A stretch of DNA of 49,404 nucleotides from F1-120-MAGs238 sp964484185 (lineage in GTDB: Bacteria; Planctomycetota; Phycisphaerae; Phycisphaerales; UBA1924), in the NCBI GenBank assembly GCA_964484185.1, contig CAZAEQ010000033.1, forward strand, positions 1 through 49,404, written 5' to 3'. Shown in pieces: positions 1 through 7,544 of the stretch. The first letter of the stretch is position 1. Every line of letters starts with the position of its first letter. The notes beneath the pieces are model-generated. The model worked only from the letters and a program-made list of their open reading frames with translations, had not been told where the DNA came from and made no database searches. The position numbers were made by a program, and so were the translations under genes.

Positions 1-2
1 AG

Positions 3-218
3 CGCACCAAAGACCGCGAAGAACAACGCCGCCAGCGCGAACAAGCCAGAGCCGAGCGAGCAGAACAAATGTACCAGCTCGCCCTGCGCAAGCTCGAACT
101 CAAAGAACGCAAAGTCACTCTACGCAATAGTGAAAATGCGCTCCAAGAGAAACAACACCATCCGCAAAGCGCGGAATTCAACATTGGCTCCCGCACCGAA
201 TCGCCGTTGGCAAGTTGA
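3..218 (+). CDS. C-terminal end of an unknown highly charged protein (5' partial)
   Basis: Reading frame 3 is open from the window edge to a TGA at 216-218 and gives about 71 residues. The first 45 residues are rich in Arg, Glu, Gln and Lys with Leu and Ala spaced as in a helix or coiled coil (for example LALRKLELKERK); the last 20 are polar and probably disordered. The other two forward frames give low-complexity Ser/Pro/Thr/Arg peptides, so this frame is the best coding choice. The true start lies outside the window. I do not recognise the family; charged helical tails like this occur in many DNA-binding and structural proteins, and nothing in the fragment settles its function. Confidence 0.5.
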   Translation, partial: RTKDREEQRRQREQARAERAEQMYQLALRKLELKERKVTLRNSENALQEKQHHPQSAEFNIGSRTESPLAS

Positions 219-304
219 CAAAGCTGACGCAGTGTTTCACGCTCGCAACACCATTGAGTACTTCGCGATACCGACTATGCAAGCGGGAACATTCCGGCAC
301 GGCG

Positions 305-733
305 TTACGATTCGCGCGCGAGAACCTTGCCGCATTCGGGGCAGCGCGTCGATTTCAAGTTTGCGAGGTTGTAGTTGCAGCCGCCGCAGCGGGTTGGGCC
401 GCGGTAGCCGAAGAGGCGGGTGCGGCCAAATGGGCCGGAGACGAGGGCGTGCGCGGCGAGTGCGATGAGACCTGCGAGGATCGCGTTTACAAAAGTTGGG
501 CCGTAGTGGTAGACAGGGTTCCAGATTGCGGTGTATTTGCCACTGAACGGACCACCTGGGCCGGTCATCAAGAGGCCACTGACTCTGATGACTTCGCTTC
601 CGGTGGCCTCACCAGCGGGGAGTAGAACATTCCGGAATTTGTCGGTCAATGCCCTGTCGAAGGATGCAAGCGCACATCCGAGGCACAGCATCGCGAAGAG
701 CAGCCGCAAGATGATGTGGCGAGGGATGCGCAT
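305..733 (-). CDS. Small membrane protein with C-terminal zinc ribbon
   Basis: The product is 142 aa. An N-terminal hydrophobic segment (residues about 7-25) and a second one around 85-105 flank a short extracytoplasmic loop. The C-terminus carries a four-cysteine zinc ribbon, CGGCNYNL followed by CPECG, a pattern frequent in planctomycete membrane proteins. I chose the ATG at 733 because it shares its A with the stop of the upstream gene (TGATG), which implies translational coupling; a TTG one codon earlier is possible. Role unknown. The ribbon should face the cytoplasm if the helices are arranged as predicted. It forms a two-gene unit with the neighbour at 733-1161, which has the same layout. 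Confidence 0.7.
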   Translation of the reverse strand: MRIPRHIILRLLFAMLCLGCALASFDRALTDKFRNVLLPAGEATGSEVIRVSGLLMTGPGGPFSGKYTAIWNPVYHYGPTFVNAILAGLIALAAHALVSGPFGRTRLFGYRGPTRCGGCNYNLANLKSTRCPECGKVLARES

Positions 734-1161
734 CAAGATACCTCCCTCGGAAGCTCTTTACAGGCAGGGCATTGCAGGCCGCTGGGAGTGAGAACAAACC
801 CGCCAGAGCGATCGATATCTGTGCCGCAGCGGCCGCAGAGAGTTGCGGTTCCGTTTCTATTGAGTCGGCGGGCGAGGAGAATACAAAGTGCGAAGGGAAG
901 GCCATATCCGGCGGCGGACGCGGCGACGGCGATGACGCCGTGCACCCAGACTGGATGCCGGTAGTAGTTGTAACCCAGGATCTGGCCGCCGAGGCCGCGA
1001 GATTCGTCCATTATTTCGAGAGTGGTGGCAGTGCGGAGACCTTCGCGGGTGAGGTAAAGGGAGGTGTATTTGGAGGGGAGGATGAGGAGGAGGAAGAGGA
1101 GGCAAGGGATCGCGGCACCCAAAGTGCAGCGGCGGCTGGAGTAAGCGGTTCGAGTGGTCAT
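733..1161 (-). CDS. Small membrane protein with C-terminal zinc ribbon, coupled to the next gene
   Basis: The product is 142 aa and starts at an ATG at 1161. It has a hydrophobic segment at residues about 14-28, a central loop with aromatic residues (GYNYYRHPVW), a second hydrophobic segment around 75-95, and a C-terminal pair of cysteine knuckles, CGRCG and CPAC. The order TM, loop, TM, zinc ribbon is the same as in the following gene, so the two are probably diverged duplicates. Its TGA overlaps the ATG of the next gene. No enzyme motif is visible and I do not assign a function. Confidence 0.65.
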   Translation of the reverse strand: MTTRTAYSSRRCTLGAAIPCLLFLLLILPSKYTSLYLTREGLRTATTLEIMDESRGLGGQILGYNYYRHPVWVHGVIAVAASAAGYGLPFALCILLARRLNRNGTATLCGRCGTDIDRSGGFVLTPSGLQCPACKELPREVS

Positions 1162-1234
1162 AGCGGAGTGGTTCCGCCGGAATGTTATGTACTCGGAACC
1201 AGAGTGTGGAATGGAGCGTTTTGGGTGTTACCAA

Positions 1235-1501
1235 TCACGTAAACCGAATTCGCGTCGCGGGAACATCATTGTCCAGGATGTTGATTTCGCGCTGTGTCTG
1301 ACGACCGTCTACATCGACGACCAGAGTCGCCTGCTTGGCTGGCAGCAGCGTTGCTTCCTGGAAATAGAGCACCCCACCGCCGACCTGCGAGACTCGGACT
1401 TTTGTTCCTGCGATCAGAAGAAATAGTTTGACGAGCGAGGAATATCCTCCGCCGTTGGTGGCAGGAAGGTCATGTGAAATGGATCCGTTGGATATTGACA
1501 T
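1235..1501 (-). CDS. Small hypothetical protein (88 aa)
   Basis: An ATG at 1501 opens an 88-residue frame with protein-like composition. The core alternates hydrophobic and polar residues (VRVSQVGGGVLYFQ, then TLVVDVDGRQTQREI), consistent with a small all-beta protein. Proteins with a comparable beta core and a VxVDG motif are, as far as I recall, common as unnamed small genes in planctomycetes; that is memory, not a search. It is transcribed away from the toxin-antitoxin pair starting at 1555, so the roughly 50 bp between the two starts would hold both promoters. No function is assigned. Confidence 0.55.
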   Translation of the reverse strand: MSISNGSISHDLPATNGGGYSSLVKLFLLIAGTKVRVSQVGGGVLYFQEATLLPAKQATLVVDVDGRQTQREINILDNDVPATRIRFT

Positions 1502-1554
1502 TGTCCGTGCAACCCTTTAACGCGGTCCAGCATTCCTCCCTACAATGTAAGCCG

Positions 1555-1803
1555 ATGAGCACGATCATTCCCGCGATCTTCGAAAATGGCGTCTTGCGCC
1601 CGCTTCAGCCTCTGGTCGGCGTTCCCGACAAGGCAGAGGTTGACATTACTGTGAGCACGCGCGATGTCAAGAGTAATGGCACGCACGCCGCTGTTGATCA
1701 GGGGTGGCAAACCTGCTTCGGTTCCATCTCTGATGCTGATGCCGCAGAGATGACTCGCGTGGTCAAAGACGAATTCGAGAAAGTTGATCAGCGTGACTGG
1801 TGA
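1555..1803 (+). CDS. AF2212-like (DUF104) antitoxin
   Basis: The product is 82 aa. The first 30 residues (STIIPAIFENGVLRPLQPL) match the AF2212-like antitoxin signature, a short beta-strand protein whose hallmark is ...A.FENGVL.PL. An ATG further upstream in the same frame would add 27 residues before this signature and overlap the divergent gene, so I start at 1555. Family members neutralise a partner PIN-domain RNase and usually repress their own operon. The gene overlaps the following vapC by 11 bp, as expected for a toxin-antitoxin pair. The acidic C-terminal part (DEFEKVDQRDW) may be the toxin-wrapping tail; that is inference. Confidence 0.85.
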   Translation: MSTIIPAIFENGVLRPLQPLVGVPDKAEVDITVSTRDVKSNGTHAAVDQGWQTCFGSISDADAAEMTRVVKDEFEKVDQRDW

Positions 1804-2185
1804 ACCCATCGCCATAGATACCAATCGTGCGATCGCGATTCTCAACGGAGATGAGGCCGTCAAACGGAGTCTCGAACTCTACCTCGAGCTTTCAATACCT
1901 GTTCCTGTGCTTGGCGAATTGAGGTTTGGCGCGCTTAACTCGGCTCGGGCCGCGAGCAATCTTGCCGCAATTGACAGTTTGGCCGCTCGGTGTCGAATTC
2001 TCCCGACCGATGCGGCGACCGCGGCGACCTATAGCCATGTTCGCCACGCCCTCAAGGTCGCAGGGACGCCGATCCCAGAAAATGACGTGTGGATCGCCGC
2101 AATCTGCATCCAACACGGGATTGCATTGGCCACCGATGACAAGCACTTTGAGCACGTCAGCGGTCTGAAACTGCTCGCTCGGTAA
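1793..2185 (+). CDS. vapC: VapC-type PIN-domain ribonuclease toxin
   Basis: The product is 130 aa, typical for VapC. The conserved acidic residues of the PIN active site are all present in order: D in AIDTN near the N-terminus, E in VLGELRFGA, D in PENDVWIAA, and D in LATDDKHF. VapC toxins cleave specific RNAs (tRNA or rRNA loops) with Mg2+. I start at GTG 1793 because DTN then lies about ten residues in, as usual; a TTG at 1784 is the alternative. It overlaps the antitoxin gene by 11 bp and should be co-translated with it. The toxin looks intact and probably active when the antitoxin is lost. Confidence 0.88.
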   Translation: MTGEPIAIDTNRAIAILNGDEAVKRSLELYLELSIPVPVLGELRFGALNSARAASNLAAIDSLAARCRILPTDAATAATYSHVRHALKVAGTPIPENDVWIAAICIQHGIALATDDKHFEHVSGLKLLAR

Positions 2186-2289
2186 TCGTCATTCCACAAC
2201 GCGAGCGGGCACGACTTCCCAACCTTTCTGCCCTAACCTTGTCCCTTCAACCCCGACTGCCTTCCAGTCGGCGAATGCCGAGGATCTTT

Positions 2290-3405
2290 ATGCCCAAACG
2301 GACCGCCTATTCAGCCACCATTGAACACATCCAGATCATGGATGAGCACGGTAATGTCGACCAGGCTTTGGCCAAGGCCGGGCCGTTGCTTGAGGATGCC
2401 GAGCTGGCCACGCTGTATGACTTCATGATTCTGTGCCGCCAATTGGACGAGATTGCGTTCAAGCTGCAGCGGTCGGGACGCATGGGGACGTATCCGCAGA
2501 ACAAGGGGCAGGAGGCGTGTGCTATTGGAGCCGCGTATGCCGGGATCGTCGGGACTGATTACCTGGTGCCCTGCTATCGCGAGAATGCTGCGCTATTCAT
2601 GCACGGCCTCCCGATGGAAAATATCCTGCTGCACTGGATGGGTGATGAGCGCGGGAATCAGATTCCTGAAGGCGTGAAGATGACTCCGCTGTGCATTCCG
2701 ATCGGAACGCAGATGCTGCACGCGACCGGGATTGCGTGGGCGAAGAAACTGCAAGGCGAGAAAGCGGTTGCGTTTACGTTCTTTGGTGATGGCGCAACCA
2801 GCGAAGGTGACTTCCACGAAGCGATGAATTTCGCGAGCGTGTATCAGGCGCCGGTGGTGTTTGTGTGCCAGAACAATGGATGGGCGATTTCTGTGCCGCG
2901 GAGTACGCAGATGCGGTCGGAGACTGTGGCGCAGAAGGCACTTGCGTATGGCATGCCGACGGTGATGTGCGATGGCAATGACCTGCTATCTACTTATAGA
3001 GTGGCGAAGGAAGCGGCGGACCGGGCACGTAATGGTGGCGGGCCGAGCTTTATTGAGATGGTGACGTACCGCCTTGCGGATCACACGACGGCGGATGATG
3101 CGCGGCGGTATCGCGATCCGGCGGAGGTCGAGGCGTGGGTGCAGCGTGACCCGATGATCCGGTTGCGGAAGTACCTGACTGCTAAGGGACTCTGGAACGA
3201 CGCCAAGCAGGCGGCTTCGGAAGAGAAGGCCAAGGCAAAGGTTGTCGAAGTTGTGAAGAACGCTGAGGGGATCATCGCTCCGGACAAGACTGACATCTTT
3301 GATTACACGTTTGCAACCCTGCCGGCGGACCTGGAATTGCAGAAGCAATTGATGAAGACGACCAGCTTAGGGTTGAATCCTGATCAGGTTGGGCTCAACG
3401 CCTGA
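2290..3405 (+). CDS. pdhA: Pyruvate dehydrogenase E1 component, alpha subunit
   Basis: The 371-aa product is the thiamine-diphosphate-binding alpha subunit of a two-subunit (alpha2beta2) E1, which decarboxylates pyruvate and transfers the acetyl unit to lipoyl-E2. The ThDP/Mg motif runs from GDGATSEGDF (residues 166-175) to the paired Asn in CQNNGW (about 195). The late HTTADD..YR segment corresponds to the mobile loop of this family. ATG 2290 is preferred over in-frame starts at 2239 and 2275 because GAGGA lies five bases before it and the encoded start fits the family. It is followed by pdhB and E2. A branched-chain 2-oxoacid E1 is possible in principle, but the operon layout favours PDH. 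Confidence 0.93.
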   Translation: MPKRTAYSATIEHIQIMDEHGNVDQALAKAGPLLEDAELATLYDFMILCRQLDEIAFKLQRSGRMGTYPQNKGQEACAIGAAYAGIVGTDYLVPCYRENAALFMHGLPMENILLHWMGDERGNQIPEGVKMTPLCIPIGTQMLHATGIAWAKKLQGEKAVAFTFFGDGATSEGDFHEAMNFASVYQAPVVFVCQNNGWAISVPRSTQMRSETVAQKALAYGMPTVMCDGNDLLSTYRVAKEAADRARNGGGPSFIEMVTYRLADHTTADDARRYRDPAEVEAWVQRDPMIRLRKYLTAKGLWNDAKQAASEEKAKAKVVEVVKNAEGIIAPDKTDIFDYTFATLPADLELQKQLMKTTSLGLNPDQVGLNA

Positions 3406-3462
3406 GACGTTGGATACAGCACTTCACGTTATTGATTCACTGATTTCGAATTGGAGACCACC

Positions 3463-4437
3463 GTGGCGCAACTGACTCTTGTTCAAGCAATTACTCACAC
3501 CCTCGATTATGAAATGTCGCGCGATAAGCGCGTGATGTGTCTGGGTGAAGATGTTGGAGCGAACGGCGGCGTGTTCCGCGTGACTGAGGGTCTGCAAAAG
3601 ACTCACGGCAAGGATCGCGTTGTGGACAGCCCGCTTGCCGAATCTGGCATTATGGGAGTGTCGATCGGTCTGGCGATGGGCGGGATGCGGCCGATTCCGG
3701 AAATTCAGTTCGAAGGATTTTTAGGGCCGGCGTATGACCAGTTGTGTAATCATGCCGCGAGATTCCGCACACGTACGCGTGGCGCGATCACGATCCCGAT
3801 GACAGTTCGCGTGCCGGTTGGCGGCGGTATTCACGCGCCGGAACTGCACTCAGATTCGCCGGAAGCGATTTATGCACATCAACCGGGGCTCAAGGTTGTG
3901 ATGCCTTGTACACCGTACGACGCGAAGGGACTTTTGCTGTCGGCGATTCGCGATCCGGATCCGGTGGTTTTCTTTGAGCCCAAGCGCGTGTATCGCTCGT
4001 ATCGCGAAGAGGTGCCTGAAGGCGAGTACACGATTGAGATCGGTAAGGGAAAGATTGTTTCCGAAGGGTCGGACATTACTGTCATAAGCTGGGGCGCGAG
4101 TGTGTTCCAGTGTCTGGAGGCGCTCGACAAGTTGCCTGAAGATGTGTCTGCGGAGTTGATTGACCTGCGGTCGATCTACCCGCTAGATATCGACATCATC
4201 ATGCAGAGCGTGGAAAAGACCGGACGCGTGGTGATTGTGCACGAAGCGCCGAAGACTTCGGGCTTTGGTGCGGAAATCGCGACACTGATCATGGAGCACT
4301 GCTTCCTGCACCTGAAGGCGCCGGTCCAGCGCGTGACTGGGTTTGACACCGTGATGCCTTACTACAAGCTTGAACTTGATTACCTTCCTGATGCACCCAG
4401 GATTGTGGAGGCAATTAATCAGTGCCTAACCTATTAA
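3463..4437 (+). CDS. pdhB: Pyruvate dehydrogenase E1 component, beta subunit
   Basis: The 324-aa product is the transketolase-like beta subunit that completes the E1 active site. Family segments are clear: LGEDVGANGGVFRVTEGL near the N-terminus, DSPLAESGIMGVSIGLAMGG, the conserved HSPE-type loop here as HSDSPEA, and the C-terminal transketolase domain with SEGSDITVISWG and HEAPKTSGFGAE. GTG 3463 is chosen as start because GGAG sits six bases upstream and the product then begins MAQLTLVQAI like its relatives; TTG 3451 would consume that ribosome site. The gene lies 57 bp after pdhA and its end overlaps a small membrane ORF. Confidence 0.93.
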   Translation: MAQLTLVQAITHTLDYEMSRDKRVMCLGEDVGANGGVFRVTEGLQKTHGKDRVVDSPLAESGIMGVSIGLAMGGMRPIPEIQFEGFLGPAYDQLCNHAARFRTRTRGAITIPMTVRVPVGGGIHAPELHSDSPEAIYAHQPGLKVVMPCTPYDAKGLLLSAIRDPDPVVFFEPKRVYRSYREEVPEGEYTIEIGKGKIVSEGSDITVISWGASVFQCLEALDKLPEDVSAELIDLRSIYPLDIDIIMQSVEKTGRVVIVHEAPKTSGFGAEIATLIMEHCFLHLKAPVQRVTGFDTVMPYYKLELDYLPDAPRIVEAINQCLTY

Positions 4438-4622
4438 TATCAGCGGCTCCAACCGGGTATATCGCTCAGGTCGGCTCGGCCACCAGAAATGGGGCAAACG
4501 CCGGCACTGACTTAGCGACCTGGGCGAAGCAAAAAGGGGTTTATCCCTTGCTGGTTATTGGCGGTCTGGTGCTTCTGGTTGTGTTGTTTGTCTTTCTGGC
4601 GAAGATGAAGAGAGATTCGTAA
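4422..4622 (+). CDS. Small single-span membrane protein inside the pdh operon
   Basis: A GTG start at 4422 overlaps the pdhB 3' end by 16 bp; GGAGG stands about ten bases upstream. The 66-aa product has a polar N-terminal half and one strong membrane span near the C-terminus (YPLLVIGGLVLLVVLFVFLA) followed by a positive tail (KMKRDS). That predicts an N-out, C-in topology. It sits between E1 beta and E2 genes and would be co-transcribed with them. I do not recognise it. It could tether or tune the complex, or be unrelated; the frame is short, so chance is not excluded, but the membrane span and ribosome site make it credible. Confidence 0.55.
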   Translation: MPNLLISAAPTGYIAQVGSATRNGANAGTDLATWAKQKGVYPLLVIGGLVLLVVLFVFLAKMKRDS

Positions 4623-4657
4623 CTCCGTTCGTTTGACCTGTTTGGGGATCGATCACA

Positions 4658-6085
4658 ATGGCTCATCACAAATCTTCAAATCCTGACATATTCATCCTTC
4701 CCGATCTTGGCGAGGGTGTGCACGAAGCTGAACTGCTGAAGTGGCGCGTGAGCGTTGGGCAGGCTGTGAAAGAGCACGACATTCTGGCAGATATGGAGAC
4801 TGACAAGGCGGTTGTTGAGGTTCCATCGCCGCGGGATGGGGTGATTGCGCAGCTGCATGGCAGCGAGGCGGAGATTCTGAATGTTGGCAATCCGCTGGTG
4901 AGCTATGTGCCCGCAACGGGTGCAGCAGCAAAAGCGCCAGTTGAAGTGTTGGCTCCTGCGGCAGCTGAAGAAGCCGAAGAACCTGCTGAGCCCGCGCCCC
5001 GTGCCGAAGATGCAGGGACGGTTGTGGGAAATATGTCTGGTGCAGCGGCAGGGATTTCTGCAGCGCCTGGGAAAGCACTTGCGACTCCGGCTGTTCGTCG
5101 TCTGGCTCGTGATCTTGGGATTGATATTGATACGGTTCAGGGGACGGGAATTGGTGGCCGCGTACTTGAGAAGGATGTTCGCGGTTCCGGCGGAGCTGCT
5201 CCGGCACCCGCGCCCAAAGCAGCACCTGCACATGTACCAGCACCTCAAGTTCGTAATGTCCCCACTGCTCCGATTCGCCACGCGGCACCGACAAAGCCCG
5301 CGCCGGTTGCGAAACCTGCGCCAGCTGCACCAACTGCATCACCACGATCAATTCCGGTTTCGGCGAGTACGGATGATGTGACGCGGATTCCGTTCCGCGG
5401 CGTCCGTCGCACGATTGCAGCGCGGTTGCGCGAGAGTGTGAATCAGGCTGTGCACTTTACGGTGATGGATGAAGCGGATTGCGGGCAGGTTGATTCGCTG
5501 CGTCGCAAGCTTGCTTCGGCGAGTGGCGAGAAGGTTTCGTTCTTGCCGTTTGTGGCGTCGGCGGTGTGCCGCGTTTTGAGCGATTCTCAGTTCAAGGCGT
5601 TGAATGCGACGGTGAATGAGGCGGATCCGGATGCGGCGGAGATTATTCAGCATCGCAGCGTGCACATGGGGATTGCAACTGATACGGACAATGGGCTGAT
5701 GGTGCCGGTGATTCGCGATTGCGATCATCTGGGTGTGCTTGAGGTGAGCCGGGCGATTGCGCATCTTGCCGAGTCGGCGCGGACGCGGTCGATTGCACGC
5801 GAGAACCTGATGGGTTCGACGTTCACGATCACCAATGTCGGGAGCCATGCGGGTCGGTTTGCGACGCCGATTATCAATTATCCGGAAGTCGGAATTTTGG
5901 CGGTAGGCCGGGCGCGCGAAGGCGTGGCGGTGAACAAGGGGTCGATTTCGATTACCAAGTTGTTGCCGTTGTCGCTGGCGTGTGATCATCGAGTGGTTGA
6001 TGGGGCACTGGCGGCGTTGGCGCTGGCACGGATCATTGAGCTCTTGCAGAATCCTGAGCAACTCATGGGACCTGCACGCTCATAG
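4658..6085 (+). CDS. pdhC: Dihydrolipoamide acetyltransferase, E2 of pyruvate dehydrogenase
   Basis: The 475-aa product carries acetyl groups on a lipoyl-lysine and transfers them to CoA, and forms the core of the complex. One N-terminal lipoyl domain (about 10-85) has the lipoylation motif METDKA with Lys50. A peripheral subunit-binding domain (about 140-174) reads TPAVRRLARDLGIDIDTVQGT. An Ala/Pro-rich swinging linker spans about 175-235. The catalytic domain (about 240-475) ends with the active-site motif DHRVVDG (His444, Asp448). Only one lipoyl domain is present. No E3 (dihydrolipoamide dehydrogenase) gene follows, so E3 must be encoded elsewhere. Confidence 0.94.
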   Translation: MAHHKSSNPDIFILPDLGEGVHEAELLKWRVSVGQAVKEHDILADMETDKAVVEVPSPRDGVIAQLHGSEAEILNVGNPLVSYVPATGAAAKAPVEVLAPAAAEEAEEPAEPAPRAEDAGTVVGNMSGAAAGISAAPGKALATPAVRRLARDLGIDIDTVQGTGIGGRVLEKDVRGSGGAAPAPAPKAAPAHVPAPQVRNVPTAPIRHAAPTKPAPVAKPAPAAPTASPRSIPVSASTDDVTRIPFRGVRRTIAARLRESVNQAVHFTVMDEADCGQVDSLRRKLASASGEKVSFLPFVASAVCRVLSDSQFKALNATVNEADPDAAEIIQHRSVHMGIATDTDNGLMVPVIRDCDHLGVLEVSRAIAHLAESARTRSIARENLMGSTFTITNVGSHAGRFATPIINYPEVGILAVGRAREGVAVNKGSISITKLLPLSLACDHRVVDGALAALALARIIELLQNPEQLMGPARS

Positions 6086-6132
6086 CCCGTTCGTAAATGT
6101 GCATGCGTGCGGATTTCTGATACACTGATGGC

Positions 6133-7416
6133 ATGATAATTGCCAGCACGATCGCCGCCGTTGTTTTTTCAGTTCAGCCAGTTGCAGCAGCACCAACGGC
6201 GACGTTGGTGCGATGCGGGCATCTCATTGCAGTTGCCGGGCAGGAGCCCAAGCATAATGTGACGGTCGTGATTCGTGGCGGCAAGGTTGAAGAGATCAAG
6301 CCTGGGTTTTCGTTCACGGAGGCGGGAGCGAAGGAAGTTGATTGCAAGGAAATGTGGGTTTTGCCGGGGTTGATTGATTGTCATGTGCATATGACGATGT
6401 ACTTTGATGCGGCGATCAGGGCGCGCAATGTGACTGAGAGTTCGGAGCTGGTTGCGTTGCGGGGCGCGAAGTGGGCAAAGGTGACGGTTGAGGCGGGGTT
6501 TACGACGGTGCGGGATTTGGGTGCGAATCCTTCAACGATCTTTGCATTACGAGATGCGATCAATCAGAATGTGGTTGTTGGGCCGCGGATATTGGCGGCG
6601 GGACATTCGATTACGGCGACGGGCGGGCATGGGGATATGACGCAGGGGTATAAGCCTGGGCTTTTCCCGGAGCAGACACCGGCGGATGGGGTTGCGGATG
6701 GGGCTGATGAATGCGCGAAGGCGGTGCGGAATCAGATTAAACTGGGGGCAGATTGCATTAAGCTGACCGCGACGGGCGGCGTGCTGTCGGCATCGAGCGC
6801 GGGGCTGGCGCAGCACTTCACGGCGGAAGAGTTGAGTTCAATTGTGAATACTGCGCACAGCATGGGACGGAAAGTTGCTGCGCATGCGCATGGAGTTGAT
6901 GGGATTAATGCGGCGGTGAAGGCGGGGGTTGATTCGATTGAGCATGGGACGTTTCTGGATGAAGAGTCGATTCGGCTGATGAAGCAGCAGGGGTGTTATC
7001 ACGTGCCGACGCTGCTGGCGGGGGCGACGGTTTCGGCGAATGCGGAGAAGCCAGGGTTTTACCTGGCGATGGTGGCGGCAAAGGCGCGTGCGGCGGGGCC
7101 GAAGATGACCGAGATGTTTAAGAAGTCGCATGCGGCGGGGGTGAAGATTGCGTTTGGGACGGATACCGGCGTGAGCGAGCATGGGCTGAACGCGAAGGAA
7201 TTCAAGCTGATGGTGGATGGGGGAATGACGCCGACGGAGGCGATTCTGGCGGCGACGGTGACGGCGAGTGAGTTGCTTGGACTTGAGAAGGAAGTTGGGA
7301 CGGTGGAGGTTGGGAAGGCGGGAGATTTGATTGCGACGACGAAGGATCCGCGGCAGGATGTGACTGAGCTGGAGCGTGTGCAGGTTGTTGTGAAGGGTGG
7401 AGAGCGGGTGAAGTGA
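6133..7416 (+). CDS. Exported metal-dependent amidohydrolase (Xaa-Pro dipeptidase-like)
   Basis: The 427-aa product starts with a signal peptide (cleavage likely after PVAAA, about residue 20) and continues as an amidohydrolase-superfamily TIM barrel. Metal ligands are visible: HVH (84, 86), a candidate carboxylated Lys210 in CIKLTATGG, AHAH (251, 253), IEHGT (271) and Asp344 in FGTDTG. This set and the overall sequence resemble the prolidase-like/imidazolonepropionase-related branch that hydrolyses Xaa-Pro or N-acyl amino acids in the periplasm; the substrate cannot be read from sequence. It lies 47 bp after the E2 gene but on functional grounds is probably a separate unit. Confidence 0.85.
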   Translation: MIIASTIAAVVFSVQPVAAAPTATLVRCGHLIAVAGQEPKHNVTVVIRGGKVEEIKPGFSFTEAGAKEVDCKEMWVLPGLIDCHVHMTMYFDAAIRARNVTESSELVALRGAKWAKVTVEAGFTTVRDLGANPSTIFALRDAINQNVVVGPRILAAGHSITATGGHGDMTQGYKPGLFPEQTPADGVADGADECAKAVRNQIKLGADCIKLTATGGVLSASSAGLAQHFTAEELSSIVNTAHSMGRKVAAHAHGVDGINAAVKAGVDSIEHGTFLDEESIRLMKQQGCYHVPTLLAGATVSANAEKPGFYLAMVAAKARAAGPKMTEMFKKSHAAGVKIAFGTDTGVSEHGLNAKEFKLMVDGGMTPTEAILAATVTASELLGLEKEVGTVEVGKAGDLIATTKDPRQDVTELERVQVVVKGGERVK

Positions 7417-7544
7417 GACCCTACGAGAAGGGAGAAGGCATGCAACACGAGAATGAGCCCGAAGATGTCCTTGACCTTGACGTGGTTGTGGTGTGAATGC
7501 GATCGGGGGCTCTCCATGGTTGAAATGCGGTACGATGTGTTGAA

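Noticed and set aside
772..1242. 156-codon plus-strand frame over the zinc-ribbon genes
   Set aside because: It is antisense to two coupled genes with clear membrane and zinc-ribbon features and contains poly-Glu and Ala runs only.
4676..5351. Minus-strand frames of 200-220 codons opposite the E2 gene
   Set aside because: They are antisense to the Ala/Pro linker of E2 and give Arg/Gln/Leu-rich peptides with no domain.
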